In this document: in pieces, positions 45,181 to 56,499 of the stretch
How the letters are laid out: every line of letters begins with the position of its first letter
Numbering within the stretch: position 1 is the first letter of the stretch
Assembly (NCBI GenBank): GCA_010015675.1
Contig: ML976982.1
Location: 637,341-701,340 of the forward strand
Direction: 5' to 3'
DNA length: 64,000 bases
DNA from: Byssothecium circinans
Taxonomy: Eukaryota; Ascomycota; Dothideomycetes; Pleosporales; Massarinaceae
Notes under the pieces: model-generated
Told to the model about the DNA's origin: nothing
The model's input: only the letters and a program-made list of their open reading frames with translations
Databases searched by the model: none
Translations under genes and position numbers: made by a program

Positions 45181-46710
45181 ATGAATCAATTCATCGCCGG
45201 CGGTGGCAGAGCTAGCCCGGTACCAAACCAGCCATCGCGAGCTCAACGCGCAGCAAATGCCAAAGTACAAGTATCCGGCACAGCCTTCACTCATTCCCGG
45301 CCGACTTCGCAACATGACACGACACGTCGACCATCTGGGGGTAATGCTCACCAACCCAACACACAACAGCCGCTGCAACAAATACCTCAGCAACGACTGG
45401 AAAGTCTCGGCCAAAATGGCAGGCGCGACACCTATGATACAGATGCCGAAAGCATAGATACGACGACTCATCGTGGATCTGTCATTCAAGTTGAAGACAG
45501 CCAGCCGCCCCAGCAGCCGCATGCTCAAGAGCATTACAGGGACGAAGGAGGCGACGGCGGATCTGAGTACACCGACGAATTTGTCGATGACGAGGAGGAC
45601 TGGCAGGAAATGCGTCCTCAGCAGCAGTTTCCTCAAGTTCATTATCAAGATTCTCGCGGAGCAGGACCTTTCTTTGCTGAGGGTAACTCTTACCCAAGCA
45701 CCACCTCTGGCCCTGGTGAAGACTTCTTTAACAATCTCAATGCAGGTCAGGAGCCACAATCGGATGATGATGTGCACCCCAATGATGTCTCACCTTCTCC
45801 TCGACAACCTACAGCCAGACCACAATTTGCTGTTCCCTCTGCCACGGCCCCAAGTCATCCTCAACCATTTCCATCTGTTCCAAAACAAATCGCTCCTCTA
45901 CCGATGCCGAAACCCTCAGCTTTTATGCAAAAAGGATACGAAATTCGCCAGCAGGTTCGCTCTAACGCATCGCAACCTGTACACGGGTTTCATGGCTTTC
46001 AGAATCCTGTAACGCAGCAGCATCGCGAAGCTCCTCAGCAAATTTCACACGATTTCCGGCCAAAGGCGCAGGTACAAGCAAGCAATCTCCCACAGCGTAG
46101 CGCACGAGGTTTTACCGGACCGAACCCCTCTCAACGTGTTGTCAATACAGTTGAGCCCACCGTTCCAACCACCCGCCAAGCTCCTGTGCCAGCTAAGCAG
46201 GAGCCTGTTGAACGCCGTCAGAATGTCGAGGAAGACCCGCTTGAAGAGGAGAAACATCCAATCGAGGACTACGATCAGCCTGCTCTGTTCCACATGTCTT
46301 ACGATACGTTGAAAAACGAGAGCTTCGACCAAGTGCCGCGCAAGCTACCTCAGGTCCTCCCATCAGATGTGCTTTCCCAACCCATCGAAGAGCGACTAGA
46401 GCATGCCTGGAAGAACCTCGATCCGCAGAACCAGTCCATGTTCTTCAGGTCCATGTCTACCGACGAATGGGAAGAGGCTGGTGACTGGTTCCTCGAGCGG
46501 TTCACCGACATCATCAAGCGTACTAGATACCGGCGACACGAGAAGCGCAAGCTAGCCCGAGAGTTTGAGGGTGATATTGAAAAGCGCTATCGCCATGTCG
46601 AGAAGCGGCAGCAGCATGTCCAGAATGCGTTGGATGGGATGAAGAAGCAAGGCCAGTTTCTTTTACCACAGAGGACCCCGAGAAGTTCCAATGAGCCTAG
46701 GGGTGCTTGA
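45181..46710 (+). CDS. Ecm11-domain protein
   Basis: A single-exon frame of 509 residues from the first ATG (MNQFIAGGG). The N-terminal 380 residues are Gln/Pro/Ser-rich and disordered. The last 130 residues match the fungal Ecm11 C-terminal domain: DYDQPALFHMSYDTLKNESF, PIEERLEHAWKNLDPQNQ, then MSTDEWEEAGDWFLERFTDI and a basic helix (IKRTRYRRHEKRKLAREFE). In budding yeast Ecm11 is a SUMO-modified meiotic protein that helps assemble the central part of the synaptonemal complex. Most filamentous fungi have a protein with this domain whose role is little studied, so only the domain call is firm. Confidence 0.8.
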   Translation: MNQFIAGGGRASPVPNQPSRAQRAANAKVQVSGTAFTHSRPTSQHDTTRRPSGGNAHQPNTQQPLQQIPQQRLESLGQNGRRDTYDTDAESIDTTTHRGSVIQVEDSQPPQQPHAQEHYRDEGGDGGSEYTDEFVDDEEDWQEMRPQQQFPQVHYQDSRGAGPFFAEGNSYPSTTSGPGEDFFNNLNAGQEPQSDDDVHPNDVSPSPRQPTARPQFAVPSATAPSHPQPFPSVPKQIAPLPMPKPSAFMQKGYEIRQQVRSNASQPVHGFHGFQNPVTQQHREAPQQISHDFRPKAQVQASNLPQRSARGFTGPNPSQRVVNTVEPTVPTTRQAPVPAKQEPVERRQNVEEDPLEEEKHPIEDYDQPALFHMSYDTLKNESFDQVPRKLPQVLPSDVLSQPIEERLEHAWKNLDPQNQSMFFRSMSTDEWEEAGDWFLERFTDIIKRTRYRRHEKRKLAREFEGDIEKRYRHVEKRQQHVQNALDGMKKQGQFLLPQRTPRSSNEPRGA

Positions 46711-47030
46711 TGATCTTTTGCGTTCATGCTTTGTGATCGTACAGTCTTGTGGTACAACTTCCAAGACTTTTCATGGCTTAGGCCTGCTAAAGTATTGCAA
46801 CACCTCTACCGTAGCTGTAATACTCTGTTGGACTCTTTACACTGTCACGGGCCTGGGCGATCTAGGATGAACGGGTGCTTGTGGTGTGGTTATGCTGTGG
46901 AGTGAGTGCTTTTTCAGTGTTGGTAGGATGATGCTGTTTCACCATATACCCGTATCTACTTGCAGATATATTCATGTACAGTACCTTAGCGAAAAGTTCT
47001 TCAATGGCCGTCCTTAATTCTTATGCCTGT
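46711..47030. other. Convergent intergenic region
   Basis: 320 bp between convergent genes, presumably both 3' untranslated regions. Confidence 0.4.
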
Positions 47031-47861
47031 TCAAGCAACCTTTGGCTTCTGTCTCTCCCTCTCCCTCTCCTTCCCATACGCCCAAAGATAAACAAACGGA
47101 TATATCGTCTCCGGAAACAAAGTAGCCGCCATCAACGCAACACTCCAAAACCCACCCACATACGCCCAATTCTCGGGAACATTCACATACCGCCAGATAA
47201 ACACGCCAAAGGCGGTAATACATCCCAGATACCTCGTGATCCTATCCCTATCGTGAGTCCAAAAGCCAACACTCATAAAAGAGAAGATAGTCGGATGGGG
47301 GTTCGAAACATACCAAATCTCCAAACTCTGCCCGCGCGTATCCCGCCTCCTATAAAGCAACCACACGGACGCCCACCCAATCGGCAGCTGCAGCAGCACC
47401 CCGGTCCAATACGCAGTAACCATTTCCAAATCATCCCTCCACAGCACGCCGGCGGCCCTCAACACGCCCAAGCCCGCTACAAACCCCACCCCCAACACCG
47501 CCAGCATACGCCCCCACTGCTTCCGCGGATACGCCCGCGTAACCGCCACAGCAACGAAGCACGCATCGAACGCGAACCAGACTAAAAAGCACGCGCGCTC
47601 CCAGGCCGCGGACGTCATGAGCAGCGCGTAGTAGACTTCGTAGGCCATGGTCAGCGAGAGGTAGAGGGGCGTGCCGGCGCAGAAGCGGTCGTGGTAGGTG
47701 CGCAGCGTGTAGAAGATGTAGCAGAGGGTGTAGAGGAGGGCGCAGAGGATGATGAGGAAGTCTTGGATGTAGAGGTAGGATTCGGGTGGGGAGAGGGCGA
47801 GGTCGGCGGGTTGCGGGATTATGTGGATGGGGGTTAGGGCGTGGGCGGGTGAGAAGGGCAT
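47031..47861 (-). CDS. Integral membrane protein resembling PaxB/Pyr4-type terpene cyclases
   Basis: A single-exon minus-strand gene of 276 residues with about seven hydrophobic segments. The pattern DFLIILCALLYTLCYIFYT, then TYHDRFCAGTPLY, SLTMAYEVYYALLM with an intramembrane Glu, and WERACFLVWFAFDACFVAVA fits the PaxB/Pyr4 family of small membrane proteins. Some of those cyclise prenylated epoxides in meroterpenoid and indole-diterpene pathways. Many family members in fungal genomes lie outside clusters and have no known role. No prenyltransferase, epoxidase or polyketide synthase is nearby here, so a biosynthetic function is doubtful. The family call rests on hydrophobic pattern and a few residues. 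Confidence 0.6.
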   Translation of the reverse strand: MPFSPAHALTPIHIIPQPADLALSPPESYLYIQDFLIILCALLYTLCYIFYTLRTYHDRFCAGTPLYLSLTMAYEVYYALLMTSAAWERACFLVWFAFDACFVAVAVTRAYPRKQWGRMLAVLGVGFVAGLGVLRAAGVLWRDDLEMVTAYWTGVLLQLPIGWASVWLLYRRRDTRGQSLEIWYVSNPHPTIFSFMSVGFWTHDRDRITRYLGCITAFGVFIWRYVNVPENWAYVGGFWSVALMAATLFPETIYPFVYLWAYGKERERERQKPKVA

Positions 47862-49106
47862 GGTGCTTGGGAGGGAGGGGAGGGAGGGGAGGGAAGGGGA
47901 GAGGGGCAGGGTAGATGAGGGGTGAGAGTTGAGGGATGGAGTGGAGTGGGGAAGGTGGTGGATAGTTGTGGTGGATAGTTGTGGTGAAGTGTCTTTTTGA
48001 GGCTGCTGTCAGTTTTGGTATGGCGGGAAAGAAAGAAATGAGTCAATTGTCGTGTAACAGTGCTCTGACTCCGGCGCGGTGGACTCGGTGTTGACGTTTC
48101 CGGTCAGACGGTTTCCGCATCCGGTGGCAACGGTACAGGCTATCTCTTGCTTATAGACACATTGCATACAACGTCAGTACTTGCACTTTATGTACATTAC
48201 ATGCATGTGTTCAGCTCAGCCTTCGGGTGGACATCTGGCGCTGGAAAGCTTCAGCCTTGAACTCCCTGAAGTCCATCGTGGTGATATTGTTTGCGGAATC
48301 ATTGTGTATCAACAAGTTGGTGGAGATGTGTAATCGTAGTCAGGCCGGCACCTTCATGGTATCAGCCCTTATTTGTATGTAAGAGGCGAAATATGATATA
48401 GCTACTTCGTAAGAGATGACACGGTGGTGAACGCAGTGGAGATCGCAGTGGAGATGGAGGTTGCGTATTACGCTAGGCTAGAAAGTAGATAGCGCTCTTT
48501 CCTGCCGAGGTAACAGGTCTTATACAACCTCTCCGAGAGGATTCAATTTCACTACTTCGTCTTCTCCCACTTCGTTCCGACACACGCAGGGATCGGATAC
48601 TTCTGAACACAGTAGTCGTAACCTTTCTAGTACGTGCTAGGCTCTTATTTCGTGTTTTAACGCCGAAAGGCAGCAGAAAGACAACGTATCTGGAAACGCC
48701 GACATTGTTTCGCTACTCATCACAAAGAGTCTAATGAAGGAAGAGCATATGCTTCTAGAATATTTTATTGCAGCATCTACGGAACCTTAACTCCTCGCGA
48801 ACGCCAAATGGAAAAGGAAACCAGGCCGTTGACATATCAATTAGGGCCCGAGAAACGAAGAAGGCTCTAGCGTGTCGAGGTATATCCAACCAAGCAAAAG
48901 AAAATTCGTACCAAGTCGTGGGCTTCGTACATGTCCGTCATTAACCAAATGATTCATCAGCCTTGAACGCCGGTAACCCCCATTGCAATCCTGCCCTTCC
49001 ACCTACAAGGTGAGGATGCCATTAGGCACCCTATGTATCCTCCGACCACAGCACGCTATGGTTTACCATGGTCTAATGGAACCACGCGCGTGTCTTCAGT
49101 GTCTTC
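47862..49106. other. Intergenic
   Basis: 1,245 bp, upstream of the PaxB-like gene and downstream of the MFS gene (both minus strand). A GGGAGG-rich purine tract lies at 47870-47905. No coding sequence is supported. Confidence 0.45.
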
Positions 49107-50791
49107 TCACACACCCGTCATCTCGGGAGCAGCTGGCTGATGTGACCTCTCGGCCGCGATCTGGCTAGCCGAATTCTCCCTCTCAGCAAGCTCCTGAGCA
49201 AACTTGCTCTTCTTCCTGATCTGCGGGCCCTTGATGTAGAACACATAGACGGGGATGCAGAGAGCCAGACCAAGACCAAAGAGTATGAGCTGCGAGTTCC
49301 TCACACCAAGGTTATGGTACATCTTTCCCGTGTACAGGGCAGCCATACCAGCCAAGAAATCTCGGGCGAATCCATTACCACCGGTGGCAGAAGCAGAGTA
49401 CTCGCCATAGGCAGCACACATGTAGTCAACTGTGGCGTAGTATATGGCATAGTTGGCCATGCCGATGAGGATGGAGAAACCGACAACGCCGCCCCAGTGC
49501 AATGTTGCAGTGAAGGCGGAGCCGAGGAGGCCAATGGGTAGGAGGAGTGTGAGGAAGAGGAGCCACCAGAGACGAGTTTCGGGGCTGAGGACCTCGCCTT
49601 TTGCGCGGCGCTTGTTGTGCCGGCTGACGACGGGGAAGAAGGAGAAGTAGGCAAGCCAGTAGGAGCCAGCGAGCGGGATGAGTGCTAGGCTGACTTGGAC
49701 TGGGGTAAAGTTGAACTTTCCGAAGATGATGCCGTAGGACTCGAAGAAGCTGAAGATGAGGGCGTCGGCAAAACCAGAGAGCAGGGAGAGAAAGAGAACT
49801 GCGGTAGAGTCAGTGGTGTCGAACGAGGTTGAAATGGATACTACTTACCAATGGGCTCGCAAAGCAACATCTGGTAGGGACGCCACATCGTCTTCGCGAT
49901 CTCCTTGAGACTGAAACGTTCACGGAACGGCTTGACCTCGTTCGGACCGTACACATCCTGACCCTGCTTACGAAGAGCTTTCGCATGACGATCGAGAAGC
50001 GCCGTGGACCTCGATTCTTTAGCAACGAAGAAGTGGATGGTGGTAGTCACGACGCTGAAGATGAGCTGGATGTAGAAGTTCCAGCGCCAGGTGAGGTACT
50101 GCTCGACCGGACCACCGCAAATGCCACCAATGACAGCACCGAGGCAGCTCCAGAGCGAGGCCCATAGGATGGCGTGTTGCTGAGAGTCCTTGTCGAACAT
50201 ATCAGCCACCATGCCGAGGGTGACTGAACCTCCAGCAGATGAGAGGCCGCCGATAATACGACCAGCGATGACGCCACTGAAAGTGGGGCTTAGAGCGCAG
50301 ATGAGGATGGAAATATTGACACCGAGAAGTGAGAGCTGCATGATGATCCAGCGGCCGAGTTCCTCCGACCATGGGGCCCAGAGTTCGCAGCCAAAAGCGT
50401 AGCTACGCTTGTCAGTACGTTTCGCAAAAGAATGCAAGGGCAGCACAAGAGAAGGGACTTACGGGACGAGGAAGGCTACCATGCCCATGCGAGCGGTGGT
50501 GATGCCGAAGTGCTCATTCAGCGGGCCGACGGCATTCGAGTAGATCGCTGCATTGAAGTTCATCGACGTTTGGCAAAGAGCCACGACAGTGAGAAGGATC
50601 CATTTCTTCTTCTGGGACCACGCGTACGCCGTCTGGTCGAATGAACCAACCTCAGTCAGGACGTGCTTGCCGTGCACAAGGATGGCGCTCTCGCTGCTGT
50701 CACTGTGTTGGCGCATATCGCGAATATCGGCAGTGACGCCGGATCCGTCCGTTGGTAGCGAATTCGCGCTGTTGTGCCGTGGGTCGGCCAT
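49107..50791 (-). CDS. MFS transporter (DHA1-like)
   Basis: Three exons on the minus strand, 50791-50463, 50402-49849 and 49798-49107, give 524 residues. Introns of 60 and 50 nt, both with GTAAGT donors, join MVAFLVP to YAFGCELWAP and LLCEPI to VLFLSLLSGF. Twelve hydrophobic segments are seen in two groups of six, with a long central loop (KESRSTALLDRH to WRPYQMLL). GRIIGGLSSAGGSVTLGMVADM, after the fourth and fifth helices, fits the drug/polyamine H+ antiporter branch. The N-terminal 60 residues are hydrophilic and cytoplasmic. Substrate cannot be read. The gene is monocistronic, with long flanking spaces. Confidence 0.9.
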
Positions 50792-52218
50792 CTTGTTATC
50801 GAGGTGGGTAGTGTTCTGTTGTATTCTAGAGCTTGGCGTAGCAGAAGAGTGTGGAGCGAGAGCGTGGGTGGTGAAAAGTGTGGAGAAGAGAACTGGGGAA
50901 GAGGCGGGGGATGGCTGCCCTTTTAAAGGAGCCTTCATCCAATATTACCATTGCTTTGGACGGGTCGAGGTGGCAATGGGGTTGCGAATTGAGTCTCGAC
51001 CCACTCAACCCTCATCCATTATGCAACACCCCTCCGCGATGACATATCCACAGGTTGAGAAGCACGCAACCACGAAACGACTTGAGGATGGTCTCAGTGC
51101 GTGGCCCACTCTGCTCCGATGGCTCGTGTAAAATCTTTGATGATTCTAATCACTGATATTCAACTCGTAGCTCTCCATCCCAATATCGTCTTCAATAGGT
51201 AGGCACGTCTGCGGCCTCACCCTCATGCAATTCCCCCACCTCAACGACTATCGACAACATTTGAAGGCATTGGAGTTTGAGCGCGGGGACCCTTTCCCCC
51301 CAATTCAGCATAGCGCCATCATTCCTCCGCAGCGCATCCATGGTACAAATCACGGCCGCGGCAAGGCGGCGCCTTTCCCGTCCGTTCCCCAAGTCTCCAT
51401 ATTTCTCAACGGCGTTGAGTGGAACTCTGATTGGACACACTCGTGGATGCCTGAATTGACTTACGGGAACGATGACGATGATATAGCTCTTTAGGGAGAA
51501 GGGGGTTGGGAGGCGAGAGGGTACTGTGGAAATAATGAAAGAGAGCGTCTTGTGAGCGTGCGGATGGCGGATGGCGGATGGGTTGAAGAGGGTCATGTTG
51601 AGTTCAATGTTGGGTGTAGATGGGAAGAGCTGTTAGTAATGTCAGGATTCTCTGGCGTAATAGGAGTCAATACGTCAGGTAGAATTGGTCAATGCGCTCA
51701 AAAATTCCTCAGGCATGCGCTGAGCCTAGGTATTGGCAATGGAAAAGGCTGTGCTTGTTTCTGCATTGCTTGTCAAAGTCACTGTTGTCTGGAGACACGT
51801 TTCTGCATCTACGTCACAATTATGCGTCACTTAACGTTCAGTAGTCATAAAGGATGCACTCTAGATTTCCCCACACTTTTCGAAGCCATTACATGTTCAA
51901 TAGAATGACTTCGTTGTTCGTGTAAGCGCCAGCAAGGCTGAATTTCTGTTGACCGGTCTGTCGTCTTTGAGACACTAACCCTGTTCAGCATGGCGGGGCT
52001 TAGACACACCGTTGTCTTTTCATCTCACAGCCTTCCCTTTCTCATCTCTGTTTTCCACTGTCTAATTTTCTCGTTGACGCACACTTCGTTGCTACTGTCG
52101 CTTAACCTGCGTAGTAGTTGTGTTTTCGTGAACCTACGCCGTGTGTTCGTTCTATTCCACAACCTACCCAAGTACCTTCTTCGTCGTGGCTCAGAAATCA
52201 TCCACTACTTTCAAAATT
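50792..52218. other. Intergenic with weak open frames
   Basis: 1,427 bp between the divergent MFS and kinase genes. An 89-codon plus frame with ATG (51225-51494) and a 134-codon minus frame with ATG (51192-51596) overlap. Neither has a recognisable domain, so neither is called. Confidence 0.4.
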
Positions 52219-53993
52219 ATGGAGGAGAATCTCGACATGGAGCACTCTGGTGCTGCTGATGCACAATCGAGATTTCCCGACGCGCCTGTGGACCCATCAA
52301 ACGTACGCCTGGAGCTGCCCAGGAAGGCCAGGAAAGAGGATTACACAGACCCCATGAAAAATTGGCTCGACCATAATAATCCCTGGAACCAATTCGACTC
52401 TCGACTTCGCCATCAGCCCTTTCTAGGGTTGGACTCTCGACTTCGCTATCAGCGCTATATAGAGTTGGACTCTGGGAACTATAGTGCGGTGGTGCAACCT
52501 GAGCCCGATCCAACCTTCAATCCCCCCAACCACCCACTTCTTATCACGAGAGAAGACAGTAGGAACGGGAATCCCAGGTCTTCTAGCCCAGTACAATCGG
52601 AACCCCTGACGTACTACACTGTATCATCGGGTGCTCGCACATTTCATTCTGCGGTTTCACGAACATTTGGGAACGAAAATGCCGCAAATGTCGAAGGGAA
52701 AACGGATTTTGCGAAGTGAGAATTACATTCTATAATGTCTGCATACTTTGCTAATCTTGCCGCACGCATCGAAGAAGGAGCGCCCGGTACAGGCCGTCTC
52801 GGTTACTAGTACCGGCCGTGTCCCTTCTTTCATGTGAAGGCTTCAGGCTCACCGCATATACCAAGGCATTGAAAGAACAAAATTTGTGGCCTGTAGACCC
52901 CTTGCTCGAGCAAAACTGGTCAGGACGCGGTCAAAATGCCGAGTTCCTCAAAAACGAAAGACGACTTGTAGACGACATACTGCAGGTTCAAGATCACTTG
53001 GGGAAAACAACGTCAGCAATCGTCGAAAGTGTCAGATGTAAGAGAATCCTTCTTGCGCGCAAAACCATCTATTGCTCCCGTCGGATGACCATACAACAAG
53101 CTATCCAAGAGGTAGCGCACCTGGATAAGTTACGACACGCACACGTTGTAAGAGTTATCGGGACATACATCATAGAGAGCCAACTGTCAATACTCATCTA
53201 TCCGGTTGCTGAATGGAACCTTGAAGTATTTCTTAAAGAGGAGGCTCCAGAAGTGATGTCGAGTGGTCTTCTTTTGGACTGTCCCGTGACCCTGTTGAAT
53301 TTTCGGATATGCCTCTCAAATGCTCTGGCCTTTATTCATCGGCACAATACCAAGCATATGGATATAAAACCGCAAAACATTCTCGTACGAAAACGTCCAT
53401 TGCATTATTGGGGCGAATCAGCTTATAAAGTCTATATCGCAGACTTCGGCATAGCCCGGTCCTACCATACCCTAGAGGCAACAGAAACAGATGGGCCAAC
53501 CATGTACACCCCCAAATACGCCGCGCCTGAAGTTGCTAATCAAGAAACACGAGGATTGGCGGCGGACATCTTCTCGTTGGGCTGTGTCTTTTTTGAACTG
53601 GTCTTTATAGAAGTTGATTTAAACCATAAAGAGTTGGGAATAGTGCCAAAAACGTTCCGAGCACTGGAAAACGACTTTGGCGTACCCGCCATGGACGTTG
53701 ACGTATCTGCCATCGACACCAGACCCTGGTCCGACATACTACAGGAACGTCTCCAAAAAAATCCGAACGGAGACAGGTCGTACCAAGCGAACATTGACGT
53801 CATTCAAACAGTCTTGTCTAGACTTTCGGACCCACTTACACCTGTGTTTTGCCCCCCACTGGACGTGAACAGGATCAAAGAGATGTTGAACACGGATCCT
53901 ACTAAAAGACCGACTGCGTCTCGGTTAGTGGAACTTTGGGGATCAAATGCATGCTGCATAGAACAATGGGAACCTCTCGCAGCCGCCCTGTAA
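52219..53993 (+). CDS. Fungal protein kinase-like protein
   Basis: Two exons, 52219-52715 and 52775-53993, give 571 residues. The 59-nt intron has a GTGAGA donor and a TGCTAATC branch; splicing joins KTDFAK to RSARYRPS. The acceptor is a tandem AAGAAG, so 52778 is also usable. The N-terminal 180 residues are disordered and carry a short DSRLRxQ repeat. The kinase domain (about 230-560) has a Lys in LLARKTIYC (about 262), HMDIKPQNIL (H360, D362, K364, N367), ADFGIARS (D389) and YAAPEVA. The glycine-rich loop is replaced by LGKTTSAIVES, and HRD has become HMD. Catalytic residues are present, so activity is possible. It resembles expanded, poorly known Ser/Thr kinase families of filamentous fungi. 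Confidence 0.8.
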
Positions 53994-54277
53994 GCTGCCC
54001 ACGCTGCTCCTTAATTACTGTTCTTGCAAAAAAAAAGTTACGGGCGCGGGCAGCCAGGCAGACTTCAGGGAGGCGTGCATCTCACATCTGCATATCGACA
54101 GTCAGCGGGGCTTCTCGCGCCTGACCTTTAAAGTCCAATATCACCAGACACCCGATCAATCCCAGGCAACAATGCTATGTATCTGCAGCATGAAAAGACA
54201 TCAACCCGCACGCTCCCTCGCACGCCCATGGTCCCGTCAGAGTCCCGGACCTCTCTCACCAAAAACGTGACCCCGCC

Positions 54278-54876
54278 ATGACGTCTCAACAACAACACCG
54301 CCGCGTCAACTTTCAACGACTACAATATCTCTTTCGGAACACTCGGACCGTCCACCCTTCGAATCCACATCAAGCGGCAATCGCCGATTCCAATCCCCGG
54401 AACAGAGCAAACGCCATGGCGATTCTTTCCCCCTCAACAGGTACCATGCAAGTCATCCTCGCAGGCCTTATCGTAGTCTTCGCCATGCTAGTCGGCTATA
54501 TCTTGATCGTCGATACCTCGTAAGTGACCACCGTTTCTTCCTACACCTCAATCGCAACCGAAACATCGCCCTCGTCCTCCCTACTCTTTCATATACCTCT
54601 CTTCCTCCCTTCCTCTCCCCTCCCCACTAACCCCCGCCCAGCGACCCTCGCAACCCGCGCTCCCTCCACCGCGAAAGAGGCGCTAAATGGCACACGCGCG
54701 GCGTATCAGTCATGTCGACAATTAGCGAACGGAGCGAAGGCCGATCGCGACGCGCGAGTAGGAGGGAGAGCTTCGTGTCTTCGATTTTGAGTTCGGCGGC
54801 CGGGTCGGGGTCGGAACGTGGGGTGGGTGGCGGTGCAGGTGCGGGGAGTGCAGGTGTGGCTTTGCTTGCTGTGTGA
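54278..54876 (+). CDS. Small single-pass membrane protein, two exons
   Basis: The first exon (54278-54519) encodes a basic N-terminus and one hydrophobic helix (MQVILAGLIVVFAMLVGYIL). Read through, it stops at TAA two bases later, but that TAA lies inside a perfect GTAAGT donor. A 122-nt intron with a CACTAAC branch and CCCAG acceptor leads to exon 2 (54642-54876), giving 158 residues. The tail is DPRNPRSLHRERGAKWHTRG followed by a Ser/Arg- and Gly-rich segment. I recognise no family. The strong splice signals and the sensible hydrophilic tail support the spliced model. Confidence 0.65.
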
Positions 54877-55855
54877 CATGGATGTGATAGTTGCGGGAGC
54901 TGAAGTGAAGTGGAATGAGAGAAAGGAAAAGAGGAAGGGTGGACGGCGGAGGCAGAGATGAGTGGATGGGCGGATAGGCTTGAGAATGTGGAAAAAAATG
55001 CTTGAGAAGGGGAGGTGAACAGTTAATGTCTGGCTGAGGAGAGTAATGAAGGAGCGGAGAGGCTACATGGAAACGGGCTTCTTTCACGCGAGTATGATTG
55101 TACAGTAGAATGGAAAGGACATGATCAAATTCTTGCTAAGAGAGAAATGGTGAAGCTACCTTTCCACCAACTACGTTCGGGATGTCATAATACAGTGTTG
55201 CTTCGCATGCAGAGAAATTGAACGCTCCTCTACCTCCCTTGCAAGGCCCCTTTCTCGTACCAATAGAAGAGCCGTGGCCGCGAAATGTCTGCGACACGGT
55301 TCCATCATACAGGCAGGCGCCAACCTGTGACAATAGCCTCCGCATGAGGGCTGGAGATGGGGAAAATAAGAGAGCCCCGTTCAGACACATCAACAATGTG
55401 TGGCCATGTTTGTCAATTGTGCGCAAAACTCTTCCAAGTTCGACACTATCTTCCCAACACAAAGGACCGTGCGTAGGAGAATTTGACTGTCATGGGGCTT
55501 TGGCCGAGTATGTTGTTCAACTGGCAGGTAACCTATACTCCTCTCACAATGGTAAGTATGCTCAAATATCTGCCAAAGGGTACGAGGACCACCAATGCCC
55601 AGGCACCCACACATCACACAGCAAAGGGGGAAATGGCAATCAAGCCTCGCTCTCACTCCTTACAGAGATCAAACTCAGCGACACCTGAAGGGGAATAGAC
55701 CTTTTCATTGACTCCTAATCATGATGCATCCGTATGGAGCCGTAGCCGTGGCCATAGCCGTAGCCAAGCCGTAATTCAAGCCGTAATCGTGGCAGATCCG
55801 AAGCCTTTGACCCACATATTCACCAAACCGAAGAAGGAAACGCCGGAGGGAGCAT
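54877..55855. other. Intergenic with small Cys-bearing frames
   Basis: 979 bp between convergent genes. A minus frame (55136 to about 55490) begins after an in-frame TGACAG that could be a splice acceptor and reads as a Cys-containing polypeptide. An overlapping plus frame (to 55688) is also open. Neither is supported by a known domain. An imperfect AGCCGT repeat lies at 55733-55790 near the RPS17 3' end. Confidence 0.3.
55733..55790. repeat. Imperfect AGCCGT repeat
   Basis: Six to seven degenerate copies of AGCCGT(A) in the RPS17 downstream flank. Confidence 0.7.
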
Positions 55856-56499
55856 CTATTGGCGAGGAGGACGGTCTCCGAAGCGACGGGGACCACGCTC
55901 GGTGACCTGCTGTGCGGAGACGGCCTCGACGGTGACGGGGATGGAGTCGAACTGTTCCTTGTTAGCCTGCTGATGAAATTGCAGGTAATGTGGGTGGGAC
56001 ATACGCCCAAGCTCTTGAGAAGGTCTTTGGTCTCCTGGTCGACGGTAAGGGAGCCAGAGTCGGTGTTCTGAGTGAAGTCGAGAGCAGAGACCTCGGGCAC
56101 GTATTGATCCTTGCGCTCACGCTCCTCTTCCTGAAGTTTGAAGGAAATACCGCGGACGGGTCCTCGCTGGATACGCTTCATCCTGCGCTGTGTCAGCCTC
56201 CGTGTCCTCCACATCATTGTGTTGCGGCCGGTCGAACGTACAAGTGCGTCGCATATCCGGCGATCTTGTTGCGGAGGCGCTTGGAGGCGATAATGGCAAC
56301 CTCGTCGCAGATCCTCTTGTTGGTTTCGAAGTCGAGGGACAGCTTGGGGTAGTACCGCTCAATGATGACCTGTTGGAGAATGAGCCTCAATTCCTGAAAA
56401 TGGGGCTTTCCCCAAAAATGCGACTTCACGATCACGAACGAGGACAGCGGTACGTACCTTGGCGGACTTCTTGACGGTCTTTGTTCGAACGCGACCCAT
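55856..56499 (-). CDS. RPS17: 40S ribosomal protein eS17
   Basis: Four exons on the minus strand, 56499-56458, 56369-56242, 56182-56005 and 55951-55856, give 147 residues. Introns are 88, 59 and 53 nt. The spliced order is [104 protein letters not shown] and [14 protein letters not shown]. This is the full eS17 sequence pattern. The last intron has a CTAAC branch just before tandem AAG/CAG acceptors; the CAG choice (exon from 55951) gives the expected LGFDSIPV. The protein is in the small ribosomal subunit. The first exon has only 14 codons, a common layout for fungal ribosomal protein genes. Confidence 0.96.
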
